Assembly: GCA_013399695.1 (NCBI GenBank)
Contig: VXAU01006141.1
Coordinates: 888,398-952,397 of the forward strand
Direction of reading: 5' to 3'
Length of the DNA stretch: 64,000 nucleotides
Source of the DNA: Formicarius rufipectus
Lineage: Eukaryota > Chordata > Aves > Passeriformes > Formicariidae
The position numbers and the translations under genes are program-made. Numbering within the stretch: the first letter of the stretch is position 1; each line of letters opens with the position of its first letter. Below, piece after piece: positions 25,543-38,981 of the stretch. The notes under the pieces are model-generated. The model was not told where the DNA came from. It did no database searches and saw only the letters and a program-made list of their open reading frames with translations.

Positions 25543-28500
25543 CATCTTAGAACAGGCACAAAATGGCAGACCTCTGTACTCTGAAGCAAAGTTGGATTTC
25601 AGTGTGCAAGTCAGACTTTGCAAACTTCAACAGATCTGAGTTTGATTTAGAATTTCAGATTCAAAGATGGACCTGTTCTGGACCTTAGAACAGTTTCTGT
25701 TCATTGTTTACTCTTTGAACGGATTAGATAAGCTGAGATCATTGTGATCTTACTACTCTAGAGAGTCACAAATTCTAAAGCTTTTCCTCCACACTGTGCA
25801 GAACAGACTTTGATGACTTCAGAGATATTGAAACCCAGTTTTCATCTGTTTATGGTTTTGCAGACTTATAATATAGATTAACTGAGCTTGTAAAAACCCA
25901 ATGCACAAACTCTTCACCTCAACTTGGTTCCTATTATCTGACTTAAAATTGGGATTCTTTTAAAGTCACATTGAAGTGCAGCTCAATTACATCCTGTTAA
26001 TAACTAATAATTTAATTGCAACTTAGTGCAAGATACCACCCCACCAAGAATTGGCATTTAAAGGATTATGCCTGCAGGGGTGAGGACAGTTTGGTTTCAG
26101 AGCTGTATCTCCTTGGTGTGACTGTTTCTGATGGACTGTGAACAAAATTTTATTGTGAAATACATGTCCTTATTGGAATTGCTGTTAACTTCATAATTGC
26201 TCTGTAATTACTAAAGAGAGAGTATCTTGCACTTCTGACAGCCAGGTGCATGCATGTATTGCTTAATCTGTCTCCATTATGGACTTGGCTCAGTTCCTGG
26301 GGGTGCTTTCCTATTCTCTTTCAGTTGTGCAATACCAAAACTGACTAAGAGGTGCGTCTGCTGTTTTGTTCCTGCTTCAGAGCTAACAACAGTAGCAAAC
26401 GGAGATGAACTTTGGAGAAGCTGAAGAGTCTGGCTGGCTCTGAGCTGAGAAGCTTGGCATGCCACTCCTGCCATGAGCTCTTTTCCCAGCTGGAGGCCTC
26501 ACTACCTGCCCAGAGGCAGGCTCCTCACAGGGCAGTGGGGAACAGAGCCTGGCTCAGATCAATCACTGCTCTGCAAGCACAAAATAATACTGCAGCATCT
26601 CGACAGGCAGCACTGCCAGGAGCTGAGAAGGCTACCACCAGGAGAGAGGTCAAGGGTCTTTCTTCTGGACGTCTTCAGACTGGAATTTGGGTTAGAAAAA
26701 GTTTCATCTCTGTGATTAAGAGTGGGACAGCAATGCGATAAACAGTCAGTTGTCAGCAACTTCAGATGAGAATCCTGCCCTGGGGGAAGTGCCATTCGTC
26801 TGTTTCGCTGTGTACTGGGTCAGAGCTTATGCTAAAATATTGCAGATTGTCAGCTTTGTCTGTGGCTTTGGGAATATTTCAGTGGCCCTTGCTGCATGCA
26901 CCGGCATTCTAATGTAGCTTTATGAAAGGGCTTTTTTGGTGTAATCTGTCAACAGACAGGCCCAGGGAGAAAGAGAAGAATTTGGCGCCTCTCCCAAGAG
27001 AGGCAGCAATGAAGGTGCATGCATTAAGCATCCTCCTCTCCCTTTGGTACACCCGGCATAGCAAGGTCTCCAAGGATCTCGTCAAGCACAGTGCTAGCTG
27101 AGTGGGTGTCCTGCCTGACAAAAGCTTTTCTTAATAATGTTTTCACTTATATGTAGCGAATAAAGTTCTTGACTTGTCCCTTCTTATATATACATTATTT
27201 TTTTCCACAGAGAAATCGGTATTTTTGGTATATGTGACCAAGGAACAACAATCTCATGGGGGCATTGTCAATTTTTATTGACTTTCCAGTAGAGCAGAAA
27301 TCAATGAAACAGGTTGCTACAGATCCAACTTGCTTGTTACACATGTGACAGCCATGCAAAGGCAGTAATTTCTCACCTCCAAGGCCACCAGCAGTGTTTA
27401 ATTCCCAAGCATCAGGAGACCATGGTAGGCTGCAGAGCACTCCAGTCTATCCTCAGCTCTCCCCTCTCTCTTCTAACCAGACCATGTGCCTGTAGGGCTC
27501 AGAGGGTCCTTTTATTGGGATCCAGCTTTGGGTAACTGACCCTCAGGAGGGTTGGTTATGCCCAACACTTTTGTTCCCCATAGCCTGTGGTCTATTTTCT
27601 GAGCTCATTACTGAAAACTCTCCCATCTCAGGCTGACAAACTGGCTTTGTGCTCTCCTCTGCCAGGAAGATGGAGGTCCCCTTGGGCTAGAGAGACAAAA
27701 ATTGCCTCTTTTTGAAGATGCTTCAAGTGTCATACTTCTCTTCAGGCCATGTTTCGAAGTCAGTTGATGCCAGTGTTGCTCTTTTGTCCTCAGTGGACTG
27801 AAAGCTTGAGAAGCATCAGGCTTCCCCTGCCCTTTTCTCAGTTGTCTGCTTATCCCCATAGAGTAGAAGTTGTCTTTCCAAGAGCAAAGAGTGCACTTTG
27901 TGTTATAATAGATGAACTTTTCAACTGCCAAACTTCCCCTTTTCCCATTTTCTCTGTCCTTAGTATCCCTCTTCTGCTGTAAAACTTTTAGATATGAGAT
28001 ACCCAGCAAAATACTAGCATTTCAGGCGGTGCTGCAGAAGACCAGAAGGGGGAATGTTTAATTTCACAAAACAGCTGTGTCTTCAAGGCCTCACAGTCAG
28101 TGCAGTTCTAGGAAACACTTTGAAGTAGAGAAAGATGTGAGATTTTTTTGGAGTGACTCATGGCTTTTATAGATTACGAGTTTCACAGCCTTGGAGACTG
28201 ATAAGTCTGTCCACAGAGCAGGTGCTGCAAGCGTCCTGTGGAGGCCTTGCTGTGTGATCAGGGGCTTTGTGTCAGGGTTGCCTCAGGGAGATACGGTTCT
28301 CTGGATGCCCTTGACTTCCCCTGCTGTTGTGCTTGCTGTGGGGGCTTTAGGATGCACAACCACCTATAGGGGCCCCAGGGGAGACCAGAGAGGATGACTG
28401 CGTGTCTCTTGGAGAGGGACCTGCACAGAAGCAGCTGCATGCCATGACAAGGGAAAATGAATTCCATGTGTCCACAGGAACATCATGACAGTGACCAGAT

Positions 28501-31500
28501 TATTTCCGAGTGGGCACAGAGCTCTGCCCCTCAGCATGCCGGGGTCTGAAGGGAAGCCTGAATGGGCTTTACATACAACCCACCTCGTGCACAGTGTATT
28601 ATTATTGCTACTGTTCCTTTCCATCAAATTTACAGCTTCTCATAAGACTTTTGCCAGTAAATGGAAGTGGAAGGGGTGGGAAGTTGAGGAGAGATGTAAG
28701 TGCAGCATGACTGTCCTTTATTAGATAAAGTTACTAGGTAGTTACTGGTCCAGCTTGGGGTTAATGTCAGAATTTAAGTGTGACTTTGCAGTCATTCACG
28801 ACACACTAGCTTTCGGAGCTGCAACACTGTTGTCTTGTCCTCTGGTTGTGGCATGCTCCTAAATATCCTCCCTTCAAGTACTATGTTCAGGTACGTTCTA
28901 CACATATGCAGAGCCAATGCAAGGCCTGTTTTTTCTCCAAGAAGACATCTTGAACCTGTGGTTCTGTCATCAGTCAGATGAGAGTCGGCTGCTCTAGGCC
29001 TGCTCTTATTCCCAGTCTGCTCTGGAGTGAATATTTTTCCAGATGTTTGGTTCTCACTGGAAACAAATTTCATGTAGGAGCATTTTTTAATAGTCCTGCC
29101 AAAATTTGGTCCCACAGTTGGACTAAATGACAGCACGAGGCCCTGGGTCCTGTGCCTTGTGTGCCTTATGCTGTGGGGCTCTGTGGGATGTTGCTGGTTC
29201 AGCATCACCCAGCAGTGACGCAGCTCCAGATATCAGGATGCACTTTGACACCTTGGAAAATATAAAAGGCATCATCCTGCAGACCTTTGCAAGCAACCCT
29301 TTCACAATAACTTTCTTTATAATATTCAGAGGCAGTGGCTTGTATGGAGGTGGGAGGACGGCACACATTTGTCGCTGCTTCTTCATCCCCTTGAGGCAGG
29401 TTAGCCTAGGTTGTAGATTAACTGTGCACAAAAACTCAGCAATTATAGAGCCATTATAGATATGCCATTATGTATATTCTTATGTTTATGACTTCATTCT
29501 TTCTTAACTCTATTTCTCAAAGGCAAACACATGCAGTGTTTTCTCAGCCTGGGCTGACGCAGGCTTTGTATGACCCGCCTTACTCCTGATCAGGATGTGC
29601 CCTACCAACTGTCTGCTGAACCACCCTGGGTCTCAGAGGATGACTGGGATTGTGAGGCCTCAAGGAGATGCCCGCCAGAGCAGCTGGCCATGGGCTGCAG
29701 TGGCAGAGGGCCTTCTTCGTGTTGCCTGCAAGCATTGCACGCTTCTGTGCTCCCTACGAGCTCAGCTGAGAGCAGCCTGCCCTGCTGTGGTTGCTGGGGC
29801 TTAGCTCCACTGGGGCTTGTCAAAGCCAAAACAGAGCATGGTGTCAGGAAGGAAGGCATGAGAGCAGGCACTGTCTTAAAAGTGCTGAGCACTTACTATG
29901 GAGGAAGAAGGGAGTAAACAACCCCTGGGCAGAGGGAGAGCACGGTGGAGGCTGGATTCTTGCATCCTCCCCATGGAGGCTCTCTGCACAGAAGGCAGGC
30001 AGACTGTGGGGCTTAGCAGGCACACTGTGAAGGTATTTAGATTCCCCAGTGTCTGTGAACTGGCTGCCTGTGTGCATGCCATGCATCTTAGACTGATAAG
30101 GAGAATAGCCACCTTTTCTCCCTGCTCTCTGGCCAGCATGCCTGCTGTTGTGAGGCTAGGTTTGCTGTGAGCTGTAGGTAGCAGGGGCAGACCCCAGCCT
30201 CACAGGGGGCCAGGGGTGTGCTGGTGTGTGGGGTCACTCTGCTTGGCTGTTGGGGAAATCAGTGCATGTCAGCCTGCAGAGCTGCTTCCAGTGCCTTCTC
30301 GTTAGCTGGCTGATTTCCCTCTTAATGAACACATTATATTGGCATGGCTGTCAAATGAATACAGAAAGCATTGGGAAGTGCATGTTGACTTATAGACAGC
30401 TGGAGATTTAGTGTGATTCATGAAAACACCCATAACTGAGAAAATACTCATAAAAGTAACCAGCCACTTATGCTAGCTTAACACTTCCACTTCTGGCTGG
30501 GACAAGGAAGTGCTGGTTCCTCAGGAAAACAAGTGGGCAGGCTAACTCAGGTGTGTCTGAAATGTAGGAGGAATTTGCCTTGAAAACACTTCTGGTTCAA
30601 CCTGATGAACTCAGTCCCTCAGCCCTTGTACTGGCTGTGATTGACCCAGGTCAAACCCACTGGTGACTTCAGGCAAGAGGCTTTTGGCAGGCTTGGGGGA
30701 GTAGGAAGGACAAAAAGGGAAAGACAAGTCCAGACCCAGATTTTGCAACACTTTTGAAAAGCCCCACCAAACCCCAGAGTTAAATGTGGCTGAGCTGGGG
30801 AATTCTATAAGCACAAAGTTTGCCTCTTAGGCCTGTCTCCCATGCTCTTCTTTCTCTCCAAAGTTTTGCCACTGGGCTCACAAACAGAAAATAAACTCAA
30901 TGTCATTGACTTCAGCAAGTCTCTGTGCACGTGATGATGGTTCCGTGCTTATCAGCCGGGCTGCAGTGCTTGGGAAAAGTGGCTGTGACATCGGCTGAGG
31001 CTGGGAGGCACTAGTGAGTCCCAGGCAGGGGAACCTCGCTGGATAGTGCCAAGCTCAAACTATGGTTGCTCACTAGAGAGGTAGCCAGGACAGGGCAAAG
31101 GGGGCTTCAGAAAGGGAAATTTTAGGGAAATAGGGCTTTTGGGGAAATTCCCCATCCTTCTCCCTGGAGCACTGCACTGCAGAGAGGGTCGGCTAGCAGA
31201 TGTTTCACTGATGATGACCTTCCATGGTTTCAAATTGCCAGGTACTGCCCTTCTTTCTCCCTTCTCCCCTTCACAACTGAAAAATAGATATCCATCAATT
31301 CCCTAAAGTTCAGAGATTTTTTTTGGAGGTGCTGAGTTAACAAGGTGGGTTTTGAAATAAGATGGATTTTGAGCTTGAAAAAAAGCTGAAAACACAGGGC
31401 TGAACACTGAGTGCAGCCTTCATGTGGTACATCTTCACCTGCATCAGGGCACCCTGCTGTTAGAAGGAAACACTCCTGCACAAAGCATACACTGACACCC

Positions 31501-31631
31501 TCTCCCTTTGCAAGCAGAATTAATCATACTTATGTACCATATTCCATTTTAATTTTTATTGCACAGTCCAGGATTAAAGGTTAATGTAGTATGTCTCCCT
31601 GTCTCCACTCCCATTACAATGGAGTGCTTTG

Positions 31632-31681
31632 AATAACTATTAACTTCGCGGTTAACCAAAAGAAAATTGTTAATCATCTAC
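31632..31681. promoter_or_regulatory. Candidate HNF1/homeodomain-type site cluster
   Basis: Within 50 bases lie AATAACTATTAAC (31632-31644), the perfect palindrome GGTTAACC (31650-31657) and GTTAATCATCTAC (31669-31681). The first and last partly match the HNF1 palindrome GTTAATNATTAAC. The surrounding 31500-31700 is AT-rich, free of recognised repeats and poor in open frames. This arrangement is seen in conserved non-coding enhancers, but binding and conservation are not shown here, and AT-rich DNA yields such matches by chance. Confidence 0.3.
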
Positions 31682-31707
31682 AAGCTTATGTTGCATAAAA
31701 ATCATTC

Positions 31708-31830
31708 TGTGTAACTTTCTCCTGACTGTGGGAGAGTCCTTTCCTCAATGCTGACCTTCAACGACACCTGGTACCTGCAGCCTGCAAAACAGAGAAAATC
31801 ATACTACACTGGCTTATCAGCTAGCCAAGG
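31708..31830 (+). mobile_element. Possible MIR-like relic
   Basis: GTGTAACTTTCTCCTGACTG followed by GAGTCCTTTCCTCAATGC loosely parallels the MIR segment around TGACCTTGGGCAAGTCACTT. Later, TGCAAAACAGAGAAAATCATAC parallels CTGTAAAATGGGGATAATAC. The order and spacing fit, but identity is low. It lies just downstream of an AT-rich motif cluster. Confidence 0.35.
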
Positions 31831-34800
31831 TCATAAACTACGTGAATCAGTGGAGCACAACTTATGTTTCTTGGTGTTGATGTTGATCCAACATTCAGCT
31901 CCTCTGCCAGCAAAGACACAGTTCTCTGGGTCTTCACAAAGCACCTAATGAGTTGCTTTGTTTTCTTTTGGTTTTTAATTTAGCAAGTTAAGGCTAATCT
32001 GTGGGGCTCTGGGTGTTGCTGGGACACACACCGTGACAGTACAGCCTGTCCTTCCCGCTGCACAAGACGTGCTCAGACCGGCGTGTGTGTGCACACTGTG
32101 GTTCAGCAGCAGGGTTAGGGCTGCCCTAGGGACCAGCTCTCGTCTGGCCATCAGACGTGTGGGCAGGGGGCTAAGCCCCTGGTAATCTAGGCAACCCCCT
32201 TGCCAGAAGAGCTGCTGGCACTGCAAGTGCAGGATGGTGGCTTCTGCTGCTTTCTGCCACCCTGTGCAGTCACTGCCAGTGGCCAAGTTTGGCTGCAGAG
32301 GTGCAACCTCCCTGATGAGCGATTACATGGAGGAGGCTTGCGTCCAGCCATTTGGGAAATAAATCACCCACTGTTTGTGAAGTAGGAGGGAAGCACTTGG
32401 GACAGTGAAAGATTAGACTATAAGCCTCACAAAACTCCCCTTCTGGCTGTAAAGATGGGCTGTGGATGTTGTATTTTTTAGCTCTTTAAATGATTATTTC
32501 TGTGCCAGACTTATTAGGCAAGATACTGTTGGGATCTTGGCAAAGAAATAAATACGGCTTCAGGCTTCACAGTCTCTCCTCACCACATCTGGTCACTGTC
32601 AGGCCTTCAGCTAATAGGCCAAGGACCGTGTGCTGCAGTAAACAGCCTCTGCAGCTGCTAGGGGCTAAATGTAACTATATACTGCTCCAAACACAAACAT
32701 TTCCACATTAGGCAGTGCATGTCCTCCCCCAGCACAGAGCTGCAGCCACTGACCTCGGGAGCCTGCACTGCATCAGTTTGCCCTGGCTTCTCCTTGGCCA
32801 ACAAATTCCGTCTCTTTTTATGGCTGTGGCTCTTGAAAGTGAGAGCAACAACCCCTGCTCAGGTCAAGTCGAATGTGGCCAAGCATTGTGCAATCTCCTG
32901 CAGTCTCAGTGCTGAGCAGCCAGGAGCCACAGGGTTACTGAGGCAGGAGCCTAGCCAGGAGAGACTTGCTGGGGATGGAGGGTGGTAAGCAAGGTGGAGA
33001 GAAATGGGTGGTCCCAGACATCAGGGAACTGCAGAGGAAAGTTTTGGAGAAAGGCACAGATAGATCTAAGATCTCCTAGGGCTTTCTAGGCACCTCTGCT
33101 TTGGCTCCCCCCAAGCCTAGCAGAGAGCTTGTTGCTGCTCTAGGCTCTTGAGTGGAGTTCAAGCAAGTTGTCTTTCATGCAAACATGGAGTCCCTTGCAG
33201 GTGTCCATGCACAGTGGCCAGCTCCCCCAAGTTGGGTGCTTCCGCCTCTCTTCCTCCTCCTCCTCTGCTTTGTGCGTCTCTCTGCTGTCCAAGGCCAGGA
33301 GCAATTTTGTCAAGACTGCTTTCAGCAAGGTCTTTGCTAAACTTGTTTCATGAGAAAGACACACTTGTCTCATCAGATGAAGCCTTTGTCCACTCTGTGA
33401 TAAAAACAAAATCAACTTCCACGCGGTGTCTGCAGGAGCGCTCACTCGCGCCCAAGGGAATCCGTGAGTGGATGGGGGTTTTATGTAGCTGTTGTCAGTT
33501 CTGGCCTGTTCCCAAATTGCTGCAGAGGTCTGCCCTTTAGTGCCTGCTCAGGTGAACTTGATGGATGACAAGGCTCAGGGACGCTTACGTCCAGTGCAGC
33601 AGCTGGGTGTCTAAAGCAACCTTTCCAGAGGAGGCTTTTCTTAAAGACCCAGCATCCAATGTGGCAGGTGCATCCTGGGCACCAGCCCCCAGTTTTGCTG
33701 ACTGGGGCCTGCTTAAATATGTTCTGATTAATTTAGTGTTAGCCTGTTTATATCAGCCCTCCTGCATGCTTGTCCACTGCACAGCCCTTCATGGTGCTGT
33801 GGGAAAGGCAGACACCTTTGGCTGTTTGGCTGACTCCAGGGTGGATCAGCTGGCCAGGTGCATGGCCAATTTCCATTGCTGCTTTGAAGCTGAGAAGTAT
33901 CTTGAAAAGAATAGGGCCTTTAGCCCTGTAAGTAAAAGCCGTTTTTCTTAGGATGAAAAAGTGCTGGCATGGAAAAATTCCAATGCTATGAAAGTCTCTT
34001 TTCCTGAATGTCTTGGATACTTGCTGGATTAGGTTCACTGGTAAGGAGCTTGGAGTTATGAACGTCTCTTTTACAGAAATGAGCTGCAGAAGGAAAAGGC
34101 AAGCAGTGGCATGCTTGTAAGTGGGACAGAGCAAGATTCCCTATGCACCAGACATTTCTGAGATTGCATTTCGAGGTACGGTCAGTATTGCTGCAGCAAT
34201 CCCCTATTGTAACCATGGCCGTTACCATTTCCCAAGGGTATAATAGAATACCTTATACAAACAAAAGTGAAGCACTATTGACTTTGCCCTGCATGGCTGT
34301 TTAATAACGCTTTGTGCTCCATACGGAGTCTGTCAGAGTGTTTTATAGACACTAATGAAATTATCCTCATGGTGCTCTGGTGAGGTGGGGATGTGTTATT
34401 GCCCCTTTCCCTGGGCTGAGCGTGTGTGTGGTGTAGGATTCACAGCAGTGCAAGGTGCTTTCCAGGAGGAAACACCTCAGTGGGATGGGATCTTCTGCAG
34501 CCCCCGGGCTGATCCACCATTCTCCAGTTGGTTTCTGACGCCTGGTGCCAGTGGTGGGTGTAGGAGGAGGTGGCAGCAAGCATGATGCTGTGTCACCCCC
34601 TGCTAAGCACAGACTGTCTCCTGGGTCAGAGCAATCTTCCACTGCTCAAGGTCTGCTTGAGCAGAGACAGAAAACAGATCCTCCTCTTGGGATGCTCAGT
34701 CTGTCTGCTGCATTTCAGGGCCTTATGTCAGCTTAGAGTGGCTGAGCTCCAGGACCACCACACACCACTGTGGGACAGCGGGGATGCTGGAGAGGAGCAC

Positions 34801-36078
34801 TCTGGATTGCACTGTTCACGGGTATGAACTCCTTGGTTGAAAGATGGGATGTTACCTGCAGCTTTCCAATGACCGTGCCCTCCTCACGCACGGTAGGCAC
34901 GCTTTTGTCACAAACATCGGTGCTGGTCCTGAGGTTGTAATGGAGCTACCACTGGTGCTTTGCTTTAAATAGATCCTAAGCAAACCTCTCTGTTTGTTTT
35001 TCTTGACATGGTACTGACTGGTGCTTTCCAAGAAACAGGGTAAAAAAAAAGCTGGATTCACAGTGGTGACTTTGACTCCATCTGGCAAAAGCAAACTGAT
35101 CTCCTAAAAGAGAACGGCAGAGCCATGAATAGGAAAAGTAAACGGGTCACTGTGAGAACCAGCCTGTTCCTTCTGCCAGTGACAAAATCTCACTGGTAGT
35201 TGGTTAGATGATCCCTCCATTTTAGGATTTGTTCTGTCACAAGAATACCAAAGGGCTTTCCAGATACATGAGAGCTGCATATGGAGTTTAGTATTTGATT
35301 TCATAAAGTTTGCTGCACTTTACCCTGTTCTGCCAGGTAAATATTTTGCTTCCAAATCATTGTTTGCCTTTTTGGGTCATGTGACCTGTGAGGCTGGTAG
35401 GCTTATGCCTGTTGCAGGGGTGAATACCTGACAGAGTGGACTGGGGAGCAAGGGTGCTGGGGAACAGAAGACATGTCAGGTGCCCCACTTCCTACCACCC
35501 AGAGTGTGCTGCATTCCCCCTGTGGAATCTGTAGGATCGTAGTGGCCTGAAGCTCAGAGGAAGGGCTGAGACTTTCATCCAAGTTGGACACTGATGAGGA
35601 TGCTTGTTTTTGAGCTCTCTGGTGAGAAGTTTGGACTTAGAAGGGGCTCAGAGTGGACCTGGAGGTCTGCGTTTCTTAGACCGGACTGGGGAGCTATCAT
35701 GCATCCTTCAGGGAAGAAACTTCTGGGATCTCCTCAGGGCCTTTGCTATCTTCTCCTTAGCTGTGTTACTGTCTTCTGGCTGACTGTTCAGGAACTGAGA
35801 AACCATTCTGCCTGTGCAGTAGTTACATACAGGTCATTGACAGTGGTCTCAGTGACTCAGAGTGAATGGGAAATGCCACACTTGGGCTTGAGCTGCTCTT
35901 GTGAAATGAAGGGATGAAAATAGCACATTTTAGCATCATCTCCATAATCCAGCTCCCCTGTGTCCTCCTTATGGTTTGCTGGCTGGTGTCTGGCTGCAGC
36001 ACTGCTTGTGCTCTGTGAATCCACAGGTCTATCCTCTTGAATGCCCTTGGCTGGAATATGGCTGCCAGAGCACCACAA

Positions 36079-36170
36079 ATTCACAGAATGAGTAAGGGAA
36101 GGGACCATTGCTGGGGTCATCTGGTACAACCTCCTGCTCAAGCAAGATCATCCTACAGGACGTTGCACAG
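36079..36170 (-). mobile_element. Short CR1 LINE 3' end, antisense
   Basis: This piece of roughly 90 bases begins with ATTCACAGAATG and continues with GGAAGGGACCATTGCTGG, GGTCATCTGGTACAACCTCC and TGCTCAAGCAAGATCATCC. That is the reverse complement of the last part of a typical avian CR1, close to its 3' end. Beyond about 36170 I cannot follow the match, although weakly similar sequence may reach 36330. Extreme 5' truncation of this kind is common for CR1. It has no coding capacity. Confidence 0.82.
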
Positions 36171-37565
36171 TGGGCCTTACCACTGCTAGTTGCAGCCAAG
36201 CTGGGAGAAACAACAGCACACAAAGATGCAGTGAGGGCTATAGGTGATGCTTTCCTCTTTCTCAGCCAGAGGTCTAAATGGTTTTCTTCATCCTTTCATG
36301 ACATGGCCACTCTGAGTAGTCCACATCCAAATTCATGAACTTTGCTTATGGACGAAGTGAAAATCTAGTCCTGAGGTAGTGATTTTTGTGCTGGGCGGAG
36401 CCAAACCCCATATTGCAACACAAGCTTAACCATGGATGTACTTGAAGATTTTGTCAGGTCTGGATCTGAAATTTGTGACTGGTTCTTTCTTAATGACTAT
36501 CTGGACCATGCACTCCTTTAGTCCAAACTGTTTGCCTTGTAAAACTCCACCTCTGAAGAGGTGTTGCAACAGCATTACCCATACACAGCGCATCAGGTGG
36601 GCTTCTTGTTGTGGGGGTGATGGTGGAAATTGCAGTGTAGTTTTATTTTAGGGCTGTGTTCAAACATCTTATTAGGCATATGAGCATTGACAGGGAGAAC
36701 TCAGGGCAGATTTTTTCATCCATGCCAGTTGCTGAGCTGTGGAAGGAATGTGAGCATCCCAGACAGACTCTGCCCAAGCAGCCGTCCCCTTCCCTGACTG
36801 TTGCTAATTAGAGCTTGGTTTAAGCCAGGAAGCTTGACGGCCACTTTTACAAACTCCCTGTTATCATGACATGTTACGTTGACACCAGTAGGCAGTCTTG
36901 GTGTGTAGGTAGAAATTCCACCCCTGTCTGAACTGACTGCTGGCCTTTTGCAACACTGCTTAAAATTTGGGCTTTTTATCATCTGAACGATAAGTCTCTG
37001 GTACTTCCCACTTAGTTTCTTTTCCCCTGCCTGTAGCACCCGGAATATATGTTAACAGTTCTATTGATGGAAATGATAATTAGGGGATTTGTCATGAAAA
37101 ATGTGCATGAACTTTTCAAGCTGTCATTCAAAAGAAATTTTTTTACAGTCAACTCTCAATTATCTGTGGGTGCATTCTCTGAGCTGCAGATTAGATGTGC
37201 ACCATTTAAAAAACCCAGAACTCTTTCAGAGCCTTTATAAGGTATAATGCACAATGTTTTTTTCTTTTTATTTATAACCTCATGCTGCATCTTAAACTTG
37301 TTTTTTTTCCAAAGGTAAATGTATTAAAGCACTACATTTACATGTATTTTCTATTATTAGTTTTGCTTTTCTTTCTCTGCTCTCATTACCCCGGATACTG
37401 AAAGCTGAGCATATCAGATTATAGCATCTGTGGAGGAGGGCATATGACATGGTAACCTTTCCCCAGCTGTTTTCTTTTCTTCTGGTGCTTCATAAGAGTT
37501 TCTGCAGTGTGATGCTGCACAGCCAGATGGGGTAGAGAGGAAGGGGGAATGTTCTGCTGTGAAAG

Positions 37566-37577
37566 AAAAAAAAAAAA
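37566..37577. repeat. Poly(A) run
   Basis: Twelve A after GTGAAAG. No retroposed coding sequence is recognisable upstream. Confidence 0.82.
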
Positions 37578-38951
37578 GTCTGTACCTGAAGAAGTATGAG
37601 TGAGTAACAAACAGCTGCAAGAGAAAGGATGTCTTAGAAACCATTTGTCAAGCTGGAGTAGCGTCAGCTTGTTAAAAACATGCCTGTTCAGTTAAAAGGA
37701 TGAACTGACAGACGAAGGCTCAGTGCAAATTCAGCTGCCATCACTTCAAAAGCCCTCACAGCTGAATCAGCATTTTTCTGTTTCCATACATAATGGATGC
37801 AGCCAGTGTGCCATTAGGATGCCCACGACAAGACTTGTGTTAAGCTCCTTAAATTAGCTGTTTATGATAGTCACACTCTATAGCTGTAGCTTATGTTTTC
37901 CTGGGCCTCCTCTTCACAAGCCTTTTGTTTTTGCAGCCCTGGGAACAGCTGCCTAAGCAAGGATTTCGGGAAGGGAGTGGCACTGACTCAGTGCTACCAT
38001 GCTGAGATTTTCAGCCATGTGTTTCATGCTCTCTTTGGCCTGTGTGTGTTACCTGCAAATCCCACTCATGCTGGTGGTCCTCACCATTAGCCAGAACCCA
38101 AGGTCCCGCAGTGCCATGGACTGACCCACACGGTGCTGGCATGCAGGAATGCAGAGCTATGGCACCAGGCACTTTCACCCCACACTGTAACCGCTCCTTC
38201 CTTGCCATCTTCTCACTGCCTCTGCTGCCAGAAACACCTTTCCTCTGCACCACCTCCTCCCAAAGGTCCCTGTGCCACCCCAGCCTGGAGCTGCTGCCCT
38301 GCTCTCCTCCCATCTGGTTGTAGCTTGGGGCATGTTCCCCTCCTGCCTGGCTGAGTTCTGGCTGGTCAGTGTTGGGTACAGCTAGTGCTAGAGAAGGACC
38401 CAGATCAGCCACACCTAGACTTTGGCAATGTTTGTGGTCCCAGTCCATGGTTTGATTGCAGTGCTGTCTAAGAATTGACACCTGGGTTTTGTTCAGTGAT
38501 GCTTTAAGAGTTTGAAAGTAATTTGGGATTTTCACAAAAAGTCCCACTGAGCAAAGTATTATTGAATGTCAACATTCATCCAAAACCAACTGCCCTGTGA
38601 GAGATTTACTTTCTTATTTTGTTGCTTTTTTTTATTTGAAACAGAAGATTTTCTGAAAACAACTTTTGGCTGATTTTTTTTTAAAGTGTTTGTTGAGAAC
38701 TGTCAACCAGCTCTAGTATCTTATGAAAGATGTTGCACTTAATAAAAGTGCAGGCAGGGAGGCAGAAACAATATACCCATTAATCCCCTTTAGCCCCTCG
38801 CTCCCTTTCCCTGGCTGCCCCGCTCGCTCCCAAAGGCACAAGCCCTGTCAGGTGGTGTGAGCCCTTCCACGGGCTGCAGTGTGATTTCTAGGCTAGGGAG
38901 ACATTTTGTGAGCCACAGCTGCAGGCCAGCAGCCTGGCACAGCTCCGGGAA

Positions 38952-38981
38952 GCACACATCCCTGCACACATCCCTGCACAC
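38952..38981. repeat. 12-bp tandem repeat, 2.5 copies
   Basis: The unit GCACACATCCCT occurs twice exactly, followed by GCACAC. On the minus strand it reads as a short CRDV repeat in a 63-codon open frame, a consequence of a repeat unit whose length is a multiple of three. It lies within a locally CpG-richer stretch. Confidence 0.85.

Larger units (their letters stand above)
24711..36078. other. Unique non-coding sequence with AT-rich blocks
   Basis: Apart from a possible CR1 scrap at 25.3 kb, a T run at 25.5 kb, and the motif cluster and possible MIR at 31.6-31.8 kb, I see no named element. AT-rich, ORF-poor stretches lie at about 25.62-26.26 kb, 30.3-30.5 kb and 31.5-31.7 kb. Open frames reach 138 codons (28792-29208, minus) without recognisable domains. 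Confidence 0.6.

Noticed and set aside
36360..36390. let-7-like seed (CTGAGGTAGTG)
   Set aside because: The similarity stops after about ten bases, and no hairpin with a complementary arm is evident nearby.
38011..38547. 178-codon minus-strand open frame as a gene
   Set aside because: No recognised domain. It overlaps frames in other phases and on the other strand, and the moderate GC content explains the lack of stops.
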